Part shown: positions 18,417 through 26,305 of the stretch, in pieces | Layout: each line of letters starts with the position of its first letter | How positions within the stretch are numbered: the first letter of the stretch is position 1 | Assembly (NCBI RefSeq): GCF_014642075.1 | Contig: NZ_BMIK01000001.1 | Coordinates: forward strand, 873,915-937,914 | From: Parapedobacter defluvii | Lineage (GTDB): Bacteria > Bacteroidota > Bacteroidia > Sphingobacteriales > Sphingobacteriaceae | Reading direction: 5' to 3' | Length of the DNA stretch: 64,000 bases | Position numbers and translations under genes: made by a program | Notes under the pieces: model-generated | What the model was told of the DNA's origin: nothing | The model's input: only the letters and a program-made list of their open reading frames with translations | The model's database searches: none

Positions 18417-19451
18417 ATGATGCTCAAAATCAATGTACCGCAAATTTATGGCTTTTTTTTCATTATCGTACTGTTTTCATGCAACGGCGAAACCCGTGTG
18501 GACGTAAGCCATATCGATGTGGATATTCAGATTGAGCGCTTCGACAGGGCGCTGGATAGTCTGCATGCGGATAATGTGCTTGCGAAGAACCGCGAATGGC
18601 TGCACCGGTACGGGTATTTTTATGCCGACTACATGCAATACATGCTGGAGGCAGGTAATCCGTTGGATAGCGCCCATATCGTACCTGCGTTGACGCAGGT
18701 AATCGCGACGGATGATTTCAGGGCCCTGAAGGCCAGTGTGTATGAGACGTATCCGGATCTAGCCGCACAGGAGGAAGGGCTGACCGATGCATTCAAGCAC
18801 CTCACCTATTATTTCCCAACACTGACGATTCCACGGTTTATTGCCTTTTTTTCGGGGTTTGCTGTCCAAACCCCCGTTGGCGAAGACTACGTGGGCATTG
18901 GGTTGGATATGTTTTTGGGGGCAGATTCCAAGTTTTATCCAGCGCTGCGGGAAAGTATTCCCTATTACCTTTCCCGCCGGTTTACACCTGAAAATATTGT
19001 GCCACGCACGGTGGAAAGCTATATCCGCGAAGAGCTGTACCCGCAGAACGACCTTGATGTTACCCTCCTTCAACACATGGTCTATCAGGGGAAAATACTG
19101 TACGTAATGGACCGGGGCATGCCCGATGTAGCCGATACACTGAAAATCGGTTATACCCGCGAACAGTGGGAGTGGGCTGAGCGTTATGAAAGCGACATCT
19201 GGGCTTGGTTTTTACAGGAAAATCTTTTATACGAAGCAGACTACAACCGCATACAGAAATATCTTGGCGAAGCACCATTTACCCCTGAGTTGGGTGAAAA
19301 CAACGAGTCGGCCCCTAAACTGGGGGTATTCATCGGGTGGAAAATGGTCCAAAAGTATATGGATCGGCACCCCGAGACAACCTTAGCCGACCTATTGCGT
19401 ATCGAAGAGGCACAAACCGTATTGGATGGCGCACGGTATCGGGGAGATTAA
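18417..19451 (+). CDS. gldB: Gliding motility lipoprotein GldB
   Basis: This 344-residue lipoprotein has hydrophobic residues 8-21 and lipobox LFSC (Cys22). The body matches the GldB family: DVDIQIERFDRALDSL near the start, then HLTYYFPTLTIPRFIAFFSGF, VGIGLDMFLGADSKFYP and the C-terminal GVFIGWKMVQKYMDRHPE. GldB is required for gliding in Flavobacterium and belongs to the gliding/type IX secretion set. It is also common in non-gliding relatives. It diverges from the barrel/nadE operon; its stop overlaps by four bases the stop of the small membrane-protein gene on the other strand. Confidence 0.92.
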   Translation: MMLKINVPQIYGFFFIIVLFSCNGETRVDVSHIDVDIQIERFDRALDSLHADNVLAKNREWLHRYGYFYADYMQYMLEAGNPLDSAHIVPALTQVIATDDFRALKASVYETYPDLAAQEEGLTDAFKHLTYYFPTLTIPRFIAFFSGFAVQTPVGEDYVGIGLDMFLGADSKFYPALRESIPYYLSRRFTPENIVPRTVESYIREELYPQNDLDVTLLQHMVYQGKILYVMDRGMPDVADTLKIGYTREQWEWAERYESDIWAWFLQENLLYEADYNRIQKYLGEAPFTPELGENNESAPKLGVFIGWKMVQKYMDRHPETTLADLLRIEEAQTVLDGARYRGD

Positions 19452-19720
19452 TTCAAGAAATATTGAGCTAGGACCACTAGTGATATTACTGTAGCAACCA
19501 CTGTACCTACGCTATATACCAATAATTTGTTGTTAAATTCTCTTACTAAGGCAGTTTCTAATTGAGCAACCCGTTCATTGGTAGCTAAACCTTTCGTTTG
19601 AGATTCGACCTCAACCTTAACCCGTGATTTAATATTCGAGACGATTAATTCCGCCTGTTCTTTGCCAACCTTTTCACGTAAGGCTTCATAAAGTTGCGTA
19701 TCTGTGATTAAAATTTCCAT
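19448..19720 (-). CDS. Small coiled-coil, tail-anchored membrane protein (CCDC90/DUF1640-like)
   Basis: This 90-residue protein has an N-terminal helix (about 5-35, TQLYEALREKVGKEQAELIVS) and a short coiled coil (about 40-65, TNERVAQLETALVREF). One membrane helix at about 67-88 (LVYSVGTVVATVISLVVLAQYF) ends almost at the C-terminus. This order resembles small bacterial relatives of the DUF1640/CCDC90 family, widespread in plasmids, phages and accessory DNA, of unknown function. Base composition is visibly more A/T-rich than its neighbours, hinting at transfer. It overlaps gldB tail to tail by four bases. The family call is by pattern only. Confidence 0.7.
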   Translation of the reverse strand: MEILITDTQLYEALREKVGKEQAELIVSNIKSRVKVEVESQTKGLATNERVAQLETALVREFNNKLLVYSVGTVVATVISLVVLAQYFLN

Positions 19721-19818
19721 GGTGACTTACTGTCTATAGACTTTCAAATATCGTCAAAAAAATGGGAGCACAAAAATTATTATCGTAAGTGATTCGCAAC
19801 GTCCGAGGTACCGTGGAA

Positions 19819-19850
19819 TAAAAAAGCCCACGATGTTTGGTCGCGGGCTT
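19819..19850 (-). terminator. Intrinsic terminator after the FKBP operon
   Basis: Arms 19824-19833 and 19841-19850 pair with one mismatch around a 7-base loop. Read on the - strand, the stem is followed by a run of six T (then ATTCC). It lies 32 bases past the stop of the FKBP lipoprotein gene at 19882. Confidence 0.85.
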
Positions 19851-19881
19851 CCGTACTAATGTTTGATTTTTTTATTCGCCT

Positions 19882-20778
19882 TTACTTTTTTACTTCAACT
19901 TCAAAGTCCAACGACATAAATGGAGGCATCGAGGAATCACCTTGTATCCCATAGCCCAACGTACTTGGAAGGAAAAAACGGATTTTTCCCCCTTTGTTGA
20001 TCAATGGAAGAATCTTCGTAAAGCCGGTAACAGTACCCCCGGCCAGGTTCAATTTGGCATCCGTGCCAGAATTCTTTACCGCGCCATCGGGGTTTTTGAG
20101 CGTGTAATTTACCGTTACGGTTGAATCGGCTGAGACGGGGTCTCCGTCTCCGGGTTCGATGATGTGGTAATAACTGTTGTCTTCGCGTTTAGTGAAGTCT
20201 TCAACGTTTAATCCGGCTTTTGTCATGGCGCGCTGAATCACACCATCCTCGTAATCCACAAAGTTGTCGTGCACAGTCACTACATAATCTAACGATGCGT
20301 TGGATGGAATGCCAAGACTTTGGTTGCCGTTTCTTCCGTACATTAGTCTTGAAGGCACGATAATCCGTATCTTTCCATTGGTCTTTTTGAGTACTTCACG
20401 GATTACTTCCTTGAAATCACCTTCCCGTTCCACGGTGGGTGTCCCTGCATAAGCTGAACCAAACGGGAAATAACCAAAGTAGTCTGCATAGCGGTTACTG
20501 GAACTCAGCGTATCGGCCGAATTGTAGACGCCGTCCAAGCTTTTCACCGTATACACAACCGGATACATCTTTTTGTAATCGATTGGGTTGCCCGTTCCTT
20601 CTTCCAGCACTTCGTAAAACAAATCGGTTTCCTTGTATTGGCTTACTTTAAGGTTGTTGGCCCGGATATATTCCCGGATATTGGCATTATCCAATTCTTC
20701 AAACGATTGGTATTCTTTTTTTGCGCAACCTGCCAAAAATATAAATACGGTAAGGATGCAAGGGATCGATTTCGTCAT
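19882..20778 (-). CDS. FKBP-type peptidyl-prolyl isomerase lipoprotein, two-domain
   Basis: This 298-residue lipoprotein (TKSIPCILTVFIFLAGC, Cys17) carries two FKBP-like modules. The first, at about 45-190, is poor in canonical residues but ends SLGIPSNASLDYVVTVHD. The second, at about 205-298, is clearer (VTVNYTLKNPDGAVKNSGT, GFTKILPLINKGGKIRFFLP, LGYGIQGDSSMPPFMSLDFEVEV). Such lipoproteins probably fold or chaperone envelope proteins. It is the second gene of a two-gene operon, starting 25 bases after the single-domain FKBP gene, and ends at a clear terminator. The start at 20778 gives a normal lipoprotein signal; an upstream frame (20832) would overlap the previous gene. Confidence 0.88.
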   Translation of the reverse strand: MTKSIPCILTVFIFLAGCAKKEYQSFEELDNANIREYIRANNLKVSQYKETDLFYEVLEEGTGNPIDYKKMYPVVYTVKSLDGVYNSADTLSSSNRYADYFGYFPFGSAYAGTPTVEREGDFKEVIREVLKKTNGKIRIIVPSRLMYGRNGNQSLGIPSNASLDYVVTVHDNFVDYEDGVIQRAMTKAGLNVEDFTKREDNSYYHIIEPGDGDPVSADSTVTVNYTLKNPDGAVKNSGTDAKLNLAGGTVTGFTKILPLINKGGKIRFFLPSTLGYGIQGDSSMPPFMSLDFEVEVKK

Positions 20779-20803
20779 CAGTGTTTGAAAAGCTGCTTTT
20801 CTA

Positions 20804-21379
20804 TTAGTTTCCGGATCCACTTGGCGGCACAATATCTAAAACCTCGATTTCGAAATCAAGCGGAGAGTTTGCAGGTATCTTTCCACTGGATTGATTGGCA
20901 TAGGCCCATCTTGACGGAGTAACGAATCGGATTTTGGCGCCTTTTTGAAGGCCACTTACAGTTAATCCATTTACGTCATTGTCTTCGATTTTTTGGGGGA
21001 AGAACGCAACCGGCCAAGCAGTGATGATGTTTCCGCCAAGTGAAAGCTTCACACCTTCATCCTCTTGCTTTGAATCAAACACCGTTCCATCGAGCAATTT
21101 CCCGGTGTACTTTACGGTTACCGTTGGGAACTCAAGGCCTCCCTGACTGGTAACTTTGTATTCATAAGAGCCAGGTTCACCCGGATCAATGATTTCATAC
21201 CAGATTCCCCAGGATTCATTGAACGAAGGAGCCGAAAGGTTCGCTTTGGCATATTCTTCAATAATGGGTTTTTCTAGTTGGTATTGTGCGGCCGGATCAA
21301 ACGTCTCTCCATCTTTAATACACGAAGAAACTCCTATAGTCACCATCAACCCCAATACAAGTACGTTTAATTTTTTCAT
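20804..21379 (-). CDS. FKBP-type peptidyl-prolyl isomerase lipoprotein
   Basis: This 191-residue lipoprotein (lipobox VSSC near residue 20) has a single FKBP domain at about 80-180. The visible core is VTVKYTGKLLDGTVFDS, then a long acidic insert, then GLQKGAKIRFVTPSRWAYANQSSGKIPANSPLDFEIEVL. It likely assists folding of secreted or outer-membrane proteins. The terminal residues (PPSGSGN) are flexible. It is the first gene of a pair with the two-domain FKBP, with a -7 element 27 bases before its start. The closest known situation is the tandem FKBP lipoproteins linked to gliding proteins such as GldI, but the link here is inference. Confidence 0.88.
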   Translation of the reverse strand: MKKLNVLVLGLMVTIGVSSCIKDGETFDPAAQYQLEKPIIEEYAKANLSAPSFNESWGIWYEIIDPGEPGSYEYKVTSQGGLEFPTVTVKYTGKLLDGTVFDSKQEDEGVKLSLGGNIITAWPVAFFPQKIEDNDVNGLTVSGLQKGAKIRFVTPSRWAYANQSSGKIPANSPLDFEIEVLDIVPPSGSGN

Positions 21380-21406
21380 GTTGTTTGTTTTCAACTTCGC
21401 GAGCCG

Positions 21407-21414
21407 CAAAGTTA
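21407..21414 (-). promoter_or_regulatory. -7 promoter element of the FKBP operon
   Basis: TAACTTTG on the - strand matches the Bacteroidota -7 consensus TAnnTTTG, 27 bases before the first FKBP gene. No clear -33 TTTG is seen at the right distance. Confidence 0.5.
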
Positions 21415-21500
21415 TTTAAATAATCTGATTAATTAGCTCCTTAACACAATTTAACATATGAACGTTAACGGGAGCAGATGCCTCTTTGCTACAGTGTGGT

Positions 21501-22079
21501 TTATTTTCTTTTGGCTCCGAAAACCTGTACCCAGTAATTGCCTTCGTGTGCAATGGCCATTTCCTCGTAGGTATCCCGCATCATGTTGGCGCAATGGCTG
21601 GGGCTTGTTAACCACTTTTGGATGGCCTTATCTAAATCAAAATCGCCGAAAGCGATGTTTTCTCCATAGGCAAGAATATTGCCTGCGTTGGAAATGTAAC
21701 CGGAGGCAACGAGACGCTGGTACACATTTTCGCCCGAAGGGCTGGTGTGGCTGAAGTAGTTGTTTGCGTGCATGTCCTTTGCGTGGTTCAATGCGGCTTC
21801 ATAAAGCTTTACATTCCAAACCAGTTTGCCGGTGGCCGGCATGGATTGTTCGCCGCAATCGCAGCCTGTTTGGCGCAGCGCGTTCACGGCATTCAACATG
21901 GAACTAATCGTTGTGTCGTTTTCCACAGGTAAGTCTGCAGGGTCATCTTTTTCACCACCCAGGGAATGATCCGAAGATTCCTTAGGTAAGACAGGTTCCA
22001 GCGATTCGCTCACATTCGGCTCGCACGCAGATAACACCGCTAATAAGCAGAAAACCGCTGGTACCAATCGCTTTAACAT
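21501..22079 (-). CDS. CAP/SCP-domain (allergen V5-like) lipoprotein
   Basis: This 192-residue lipoprotein has lipobox LSAC with Cys19. An acidic linker at about 20-55 precedes a CAP domain at about 58-190 with the standard parts: LNAVNALRQTGCDCG, LYEAALNHAKDMHANNYFSHTSPSG, the GENI motif (AYGENIAFGDFD) and IQKWLTSPSHCANMM. It ends in YWVQVFGAKRK. Bacterial CAP proteins are secreted or surface proteins with mostly unknown biochemical roles. The His and Glu of the CAP cavity (FSHTSPSGEN, GENIA, SPSHCA) are kept. Three extra Cys at 78-80 and in SHC may form a disulfide. The gene stands alone, 101 bases after the thioredoxin-like gene. Confidence 0.9.
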   Translation of the reverse strand: MLKRLVPAVFCLLAVLSACEPNVSESLEPVLPKESSDHSLGGEKDDPADLPVENDTTISSMLNAVNALRQTGCDCGEQSMPATGKLVWNVKLYEAALNHAKDMHANNYFSHTSPSGENVYQRLVASGYISNAGNILAYGENIAFGDFDLDKAIQKWLTSPSHCANMMRDTYEEMAIAHEGNYWVQVFGAKRK

Positions 22080-22180
22080 AGGTAGCTGTTAAATTTCTCG
22101 CAATAAAGGAAATTTTTCGATTTGTTCCAAATATTTTCTTGCTATTTAATATTGGATTTTATACGATCTATTAAAATTGG

Positions 22181-22654
22181 CTATTCCTGCAGCTTTTTGA
22201 TCAATTCAGTTAGGGCCTTTTTATCCAATACGCCGGGATATGTAAGGAGGATGTTGAAACGCTCGTCAATAAGTACCCAAGTGGGGAAGGCCAGCCGGTT
22301 GTCGGCGTTTCCGAGTGCATAAGCGAGCTCATGAATGCCTGTGCCTACTCCGGTACGCTGGAATGCATAGGTTCTGCCGTTGAACGTGATGTTTTCCGAG
22401 GTTTCCGCATCAAGCTCCGAAAAATAGAAATAAGGGGAGGCGGCCTGAAAATCTTTGTTTTTTTTGAGTTGTGCCTTTTGCAGCTGGCAATAGGTGCACC
22501 AACGGGTCGAAATCAGGATCAGACCGGGCTTGGGATGAAGACGTATGCTGTCTGTCAATGCATGGATGGAAGTGGCCGGTAGTTGGCCCACAGCGCCGTG
22601 GCACATTCCTAGTGTAATGATCAACGTTACCATCAATTTTCTGAAGAACAACAT
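22181..22654 (-). CDS. Secreted thioredoxin-like protein (WCTYC)
   Basis: This 157-residue protein has a signal peptide (about 1-23) and a thioredoxin fold. The redox motif TRWCTYCQLQK has Cys at about 52 and 55. The later FPTWVLIDERFNILLTYPG carries the cis-Pro position and the last strands. It should act in the periplasm as a disulfide reductase, or deliver reducing power to a partner. It lies 14 bases downstream of a TonB-dependent receptor whose plug holds an unusual Cys pair, so I infer a role in reducing that receptor or its metal cargo. Confidence 0.87.
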   Translation of the reverse strand: MLFFRKLMVTLIITLGMCHGAVGQLPATSIHALTDSIRLHPKPGLILISTRWCTYCQLQKAQLKKNKDFQAASPYFYFSELDAETSENITFNGRTYAFQRTGVGTGIHELAYALGNADNRLAFPTWVLIDERFNILLTYPGVLDKKALTELIKKLQE

Positions 22655-22668
22655 ACGCCTCCTTGCTG

Positions 22669-24972
22669 TTAATACAAACTATAACGGACGCCGATAAAGC
22701 CCCTTGCTCCTTGGTTGGGTGCATATACGTACGAAGGGTCAAAGGTAAGCGCGTACGGGTTTTCGGCGGTCACCGCCGGTTGGCCGTTTGCATCCCAATC
22801 CACCAATTTGTCGAAGGGATCGTGCGGCCTGGCAATCAGAAAAGGAACGCCCTTATTGGGTGTCCAGTTCAACAGGTTTTTGACACCTCCATAAATTTCA
22901 ATCCCATTGCCGAATGCCTTGCTCACCTGGATGTTTTGGATGCTCCACCAGGGCGAACGGTCCGGCCGGGGGTCCTCGTCGCTAAGCAGGGGCAGCCGCA
23001 TGGGGCCGTACAGGTTGCCCGTATAGTCCAACGTAATGCCAAACCGCCTAAAGGTATAGCTGGCACTCCAAACACCGGTAAATTTCTCGGTGAACAGCTG
23101 TTGTGTCTTTTGCCCGTTTTCTACGCTATATACATCCATCGCCGTGGCCCCGGCATTCAGTTTAAGACCATTCATCAATGCCAGGTCAACATTCAATGAG
23201 ACGCCCTGCGAAACCGCATGTCCATCCAGATTGCCGAAAAATATTTTGGTAGCATCGCTGTCGTAATCTGCGATGATTTTGTTGTTAAAATAGGTGTAAA
23301 ATACGGTCGCATCAAAGCCGATAATCCCACCGCTGGCAAAGGGAATTTTTTTCACGAGGTTCACGTTGCCGTTCCATGAGGTTTCCGGTTTCAGTTCGTC
23401 CTCAAAAATCACTTCGCGCGCGCCCGTCAGCGCCGAGTGATCTTCGGTAAATACATTGGCTACGCGGTATCCGTTGCCGAAACTTAGGCGCAGCACATTG
23501 TTTTTATCCGCAGAATTCCACTTGTAATTGACCCGTGGCGTCAGGATGCTGCCGTGGATGGAATTGTAGTCATACCGGGCACCCAACAGCAGCTTGTGAT
23601 GATCATTCAGGGTAATTTCGTCCTGAAGAAAAAAACCAGGCAGATTGGTGACGGATGGTTTATTGATATCCGGGTTGTTGGAATTGGCGGTAACCACCGT
23701 ATTGTCATCGTAATAGGTATAACGATAGGTCAATCCAGCCAACAGATCGTGGCTTCCTATGGGCTTATTCCAGGTTAGCTGGCCGAATCCGATGTATTGA
23801 TCGGCAAGGAAAGGAGTGTCTCCATAGGCACTGTTCTGATCGTGACCATTGGCGCTGAACATGAATAAGATGTGTTCTTTTACCGGAAGCTGATAGGTGC
23901 CGAACAGCTCCCACCGGCTGGTGTAAATGCTTTCGCCGTATACCTCGTCACCACCCCGGTACCGGGGCTCCCAATTCATCTCGCCGCCCCAGCGGTCTTC
24001 GTAGATGTAGCGGGCCGCAAAGGAAAATACCCGGCTTTCTTTGCGTTCGAAGTTCCACTTATTGAATAACGATATGCGGTGTTGCAGGGTCACATCGGTA
24101 AAGTGGTCGTTGTTATTGTCGATCGGGTTTTGGTAATTGAAGTAATTAGCGCCGAACAGCGACTGGATTTTGTTGCTCACATTGAATTTAACGGCAACGT
24201 CGGTATTGATTTCGCCCCAACTGGTGCCGAAGGCATCAACAGAAAGAAGAGGCGTCGTTTTCGGATTTTTGGTGATGATGTTGATGAGGCCACCAACGGC
24301 TTCACTTCCATATAGCGTGGAGGCAGGGCCTTTGACAACTTCGACACGGTCGATCAACGATTGCGGTATACCGCTTAAGCCGTATACCGTAGATAAACCA
24401 CTGACAATGGGCATGCCGTCTATTAATACCATGGTGTATGGACCTTCGAGTCCGTTGATGTGGATATCACCCGTATTACAGATGTTGCAGTTGAGCTGAG
24501 GGCGTACGCCATTGATGTTCTGCAAGGCATCGAAAACCGAAGGCACCGGATTGGCTTTGAAGAACTTGGCGGTATATACCTCCACAGGAACCGGGCTGTC
24601 CAGTTTGGAAACTTCTTTCATCGTGCCCGACACCACCACTTCGTCAAGCGATGCGCTTTCGTCCCTCAGTATGATGTCCTTTTCTACCGGTGCGGAACCA
24701 TTGGTACGTACCTTGGTAAGATAAGGCTGGTAACCCACGTATTTTACCTCCAATTCCCAGTTGCCGGCCGGTACGCCAGCCAACACATACCTTCCTGCAC
24801 TGTCTGCCGTAGTGCCGGTGCGCAAGGTAGGAATGGATACTGTAGCCCAGGGTACGGCATCCCCGTTTTTGTCGGTTATGGAGCCCTTGATAGAGGAGGT
24901 TGCCTGTCCGTATATAACGAGTGGACCTATTAGAAAGACAGCGGCGATCCATACCGCATATATTGTGTTCAT
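22669..24972 (-). CDS. TonB-dependent receptor with Cys-containing plug, putative metal transporter
   Basis: This 767-residue outer-membrane receptor has a signal peptide (about 1-23), a CarboxypepD_reg-like domain (about 25-105) and a plug domain (about 115-230). A 22-strand type barrel ends GFIGVRYSLY. The plug shows SPVPVEVYTAKFFK, then NCNICNTGDIHINGLEGPYT with two Cys two residues apart, then VEVVKGPASTLYGSEAVGGLINI. It has no STN domain, so it does not signal through FecR. The Cys pair in the plug, the His-rich protein encoded just upstream and the thioredoxin downstream make a thiophilic metal such as copper or zinc the best guess. The substrate is inference. Confidence 0.9.
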   Translation of the reverse strand: MNTIYAVWIAAVFLIGPLVIYGQATSSIKGSITDKNGDAVPWATVSIPTLRTGTTADSAGRYVLAGVPAGNWELEVKYVGYQPYLTKVRTNGSAPVEKDIILRDESASLDEVVVSGTMKEVSKLDSPVPVEVYTAKFFKANPVPSVFDALQNINGVRPQLNCNICNTGDIHINGLEGPYTMVLIDGMPIVSGLSTVYGLSGIPQSLIDRVEVVKGPASTLYGSEAVGGLINIITKNPKTTPLLSVDAFGTSWGEINTDVAVKFNVSNKIQSLFGANYFNYQNPIDNNNDHFTDVTLQHRISLFNKWNFERKESRVFSFAARYIYEDRWGGEMNWEPRYRGGDEVYGESIYTSRWELFGTYQLPVKEHILFMFSANGHDQNSAYGDTPFLADQYIGFGQLTWNKPIGSHDLLAGLTYRYTYYDDNTVVTANSNNPDINKPSVTNLPGFFLQDEITLNDHHKLLLGARYDYNSIHGSILTPRVNYKWNSADKNNVLRLSFGNGYRVANVFTEDHSALTGAREVIFEDELKPETSWNGNVNLVKKIPFASGGIIGFDATVFYTYFNNKIIADYDSDATKIFFGNLDGHAVSQGVSLNVDLALMNGLKLNAGATAMDVYSVENGQKTQQLFTEKFTGVWSASYTFRRFGITLDYTGNLYGPMRLPLLSDEDPRPDRSPWWSIQNIQVSKAFGNGIEIYGGVKNLLNWTPNKGVPFLIARPHDPFDKLVDWDANGQPAVTAENPYALTFDPSYVYAPNQGARGFIGVRYSLY

Positions 24973-25092
24973 TTGATTTAATCCTATAGGGTGTAGCAAA
25001 TATCCCCGGCTGTTCGCGGCTACGTTACGGCCGTACACTGGGGGTATCCTGATAAACTTATTAAGCTAAGAAAATGGTAAGGAGCAAAGTGA

Positions 25093-25458
25093 TTAACAGG
25101 TGGGAGGGGGGCCTCGGAGGTAAACGGCGTGTAAGAAATCGGTTTGCGGACGGGACGTCCGGAACGGTTCATACGTCATGCAGACCGGTGTAAGGATCGG
25201 CTGCTCATAGTAAAAGAAATTCGGTTGAAGGAAACTGCCCTGAAAAACGACATCCAGCAGGTGAATTTCACTATCCGAATGGTGATGCTTGGTAGCGTCT
25301 GGGTCTTTCTTGAGGTTGTACGGGTGTGTGTGGATAACAATCCGGCCGTCGGCCGTCTTATGCTTGTGCATGAAGATGGTACCGCTAGCCGTAATCAGGA
25401 AAAATAAAATTACCTGAAGGAGGGCAAGCCGTGTGCGTATGTTGTTATTCCATTTCAT
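25093..25458 (-). CDS. His-rich small membrane/secreted protein
   Basis: This 121-residue protein has one hydrophobic helix (about 10-30, LALLQVILFFLITASGTIF) followed by a His-rich stretch (about 31-70) with clusters HKH, HTH, HHH and EIH. I do not recognise a named domain. The rest (FFYYEQPILTPVCMTYEPF) is unremarkable and ends PPPTC. The His density suggests metal binding in the periplasm. It precedes the TonB-receptor gene by 120 bases on the same strand, with a -7 element upstream. I see it as the first gene of a three-gene metal-handling operon. The short upstream extension to 25503 is unlikely because the promoter element lies there. Confidence 0.75.
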   Translation of the reverse strand: MKWNNNIRTRLALLQVILFFLITASGTIFMHKHKTADGRIVIHTHPYNLKKDPDATKHHHSDSEIHLLDVVFQGSFLQPNFFYYEQPILTPVCMTYEPFRTSRPQTDFLHAVYLRGPPPTC

Positions 25459-25500
25459 TGTTAAGCCGAAGCACGAGGCACCTTGCCAAGTGACACACCG

Positions 25501-25508
25501 CAAATATA
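25501..25508 (-). promoter_or_regulatory. -7 promoter element of the His-rich/TonB-receptor operon
   Basis: TATATTTG on the - strand matches TAnnTTTG, 42 bases before the His-rich gene. The upstream DNA is strongly A/T-rich. No good -33 is seen at 19-20 bases, which would fit a promoter that needs an activator. Confidence 0.5.
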
Positions 25509-25581
25509 CTTATAAAAAGTTTGATTGACCTAACAAAATATTAATAAATTATTAACTTATTATGAATGAATGATTTAACTG

Positions 25582-25929
25582 CTATGTTAGGTGATTATTT
25601 TGGTCAGGGAAGACTAAGGTCGGCTCGTATTTTTTTGCTTCTTCGAAGTCCATAAGCGCGTAAGAAATGATAATGATGACATCTCCTACCTGCACAAGGC
25701 GTGCAGCTGCACCATTCAGGCATACCGTACCCGATCCGCGTTCGCCTTTGATCACATAGGTCTCGAAACGTGCGCCGTTATTGTTATTTACAATCTGCAC
25801 TTTCTCATTAGCGATGATGTTTGCCGCATCCATCAAATCTTCATCGATCGTGATGCTGCCCACATAGTTTAATTCTGCCTGTGTAACACGTACGCGATGG
25901 ATCTTTGATTTTAATACTTCGATTACCAT
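25582..25929 (-). CDS. panD: Aspartate 1-decarboxylase
   Basis: This 115-residue pyruvoyl enzyme makes beta-alanine from aspartate for pantothenate synthesis. The self-cleavage site is seen as [15 protein letters not shown], with Gly-Ser at about 24-25; the Ser becomes the pyruvoyl group. The pocket residues in [30 protein letters not shown] and IIISYALM are all conserved. Start ATG at 25929 matches family length. PanC, the enzyme that uses its product, is the next gene upstream on the same strand. A -7 promoter element ends four bases before the start codon, so the main transcript may be leaderless. Confidence 0.97.
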   Translation of the reverse strand: MVIEVLKSKIHRVRVTQAELNYVGSITIDEDLMDAANIIANEKVQIVNNNNGARFETYVIKGERGSGTVCLNGAAARLVQVGDVIIIISYALMDFEEAKKYEPTLVFPDQNNHLT

Positions 25930-25933
25930 GATA

Positions 25934-25941
25934 CAAAGATA
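25934..25941 (-). promoter_or_regulatory. -7 promoter element immediately before panD
   Basis: TATCTTTG on the - strand ends four bases before the panD ATG. If used, transcription would begin at or near the start codon. No matching -33 is seen. Confidence 0.5.
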
Positions 25942-26305
25942 CGGAAAATAAAAATTAGTTGTATTTTTACATTTCCTAATGCCATGAGTTCCAAGGTTCT
26001 TATGTCTTCCTTCTAATCGATTAACTACTGGCCCGTACCTGATTAATACCTGCTTCACTATGAATCAGTAGAGAGACCGTGTTGTACCCGTGGTGAGTCC
26101 GCGTATTTACCATAAAAAGTTGGACTCACCCTGGACTCACCCTGGACTCACCGTGGACTCACTCCGAAGAAGGTACGGCGAATGTCTATAGAAGGTACCT
26201 ACTTGATATGGAGCTGATACGGAGATTTAGAAATGTTGGGGCAAAAATAGAGCGGTCAGCTGAAATGATTCAAATTTACTTCATACAATCGAATGATCCA
26301 AAAAA
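25942..26305. other. 364-base gene-free stretch between panC and panD
   Basis: I see no convincing gene on either strand. The stretch holds four 11-base tandem repeats (26121-26164) and an inverted copy of part of the repeat at 26094-26101 (GTGAGTCC). The rest is unremarkable. panC ends at its right edge. Confidence 0.6.
26121..26164. repeat. Four tandem 11-base repeats (TGGACTCACCC)
   Basis: Units start at 26121, 26132, 26143 and 26154. The first two are identical TGGACTCACCC; the third ends CCG and the fourth CTC. A reverse-complement fragment, GTGAGTCC, lies at 26094-26101, so the RNA could fold in several registers. The array lies between panC and panD. Confidence 0.9.

Noticed and set aside
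26121-26164. Possible CRISPR array
   Set aside because: The units are only 11 bases and directly adjacent with no spacers, and no cas gene is present.
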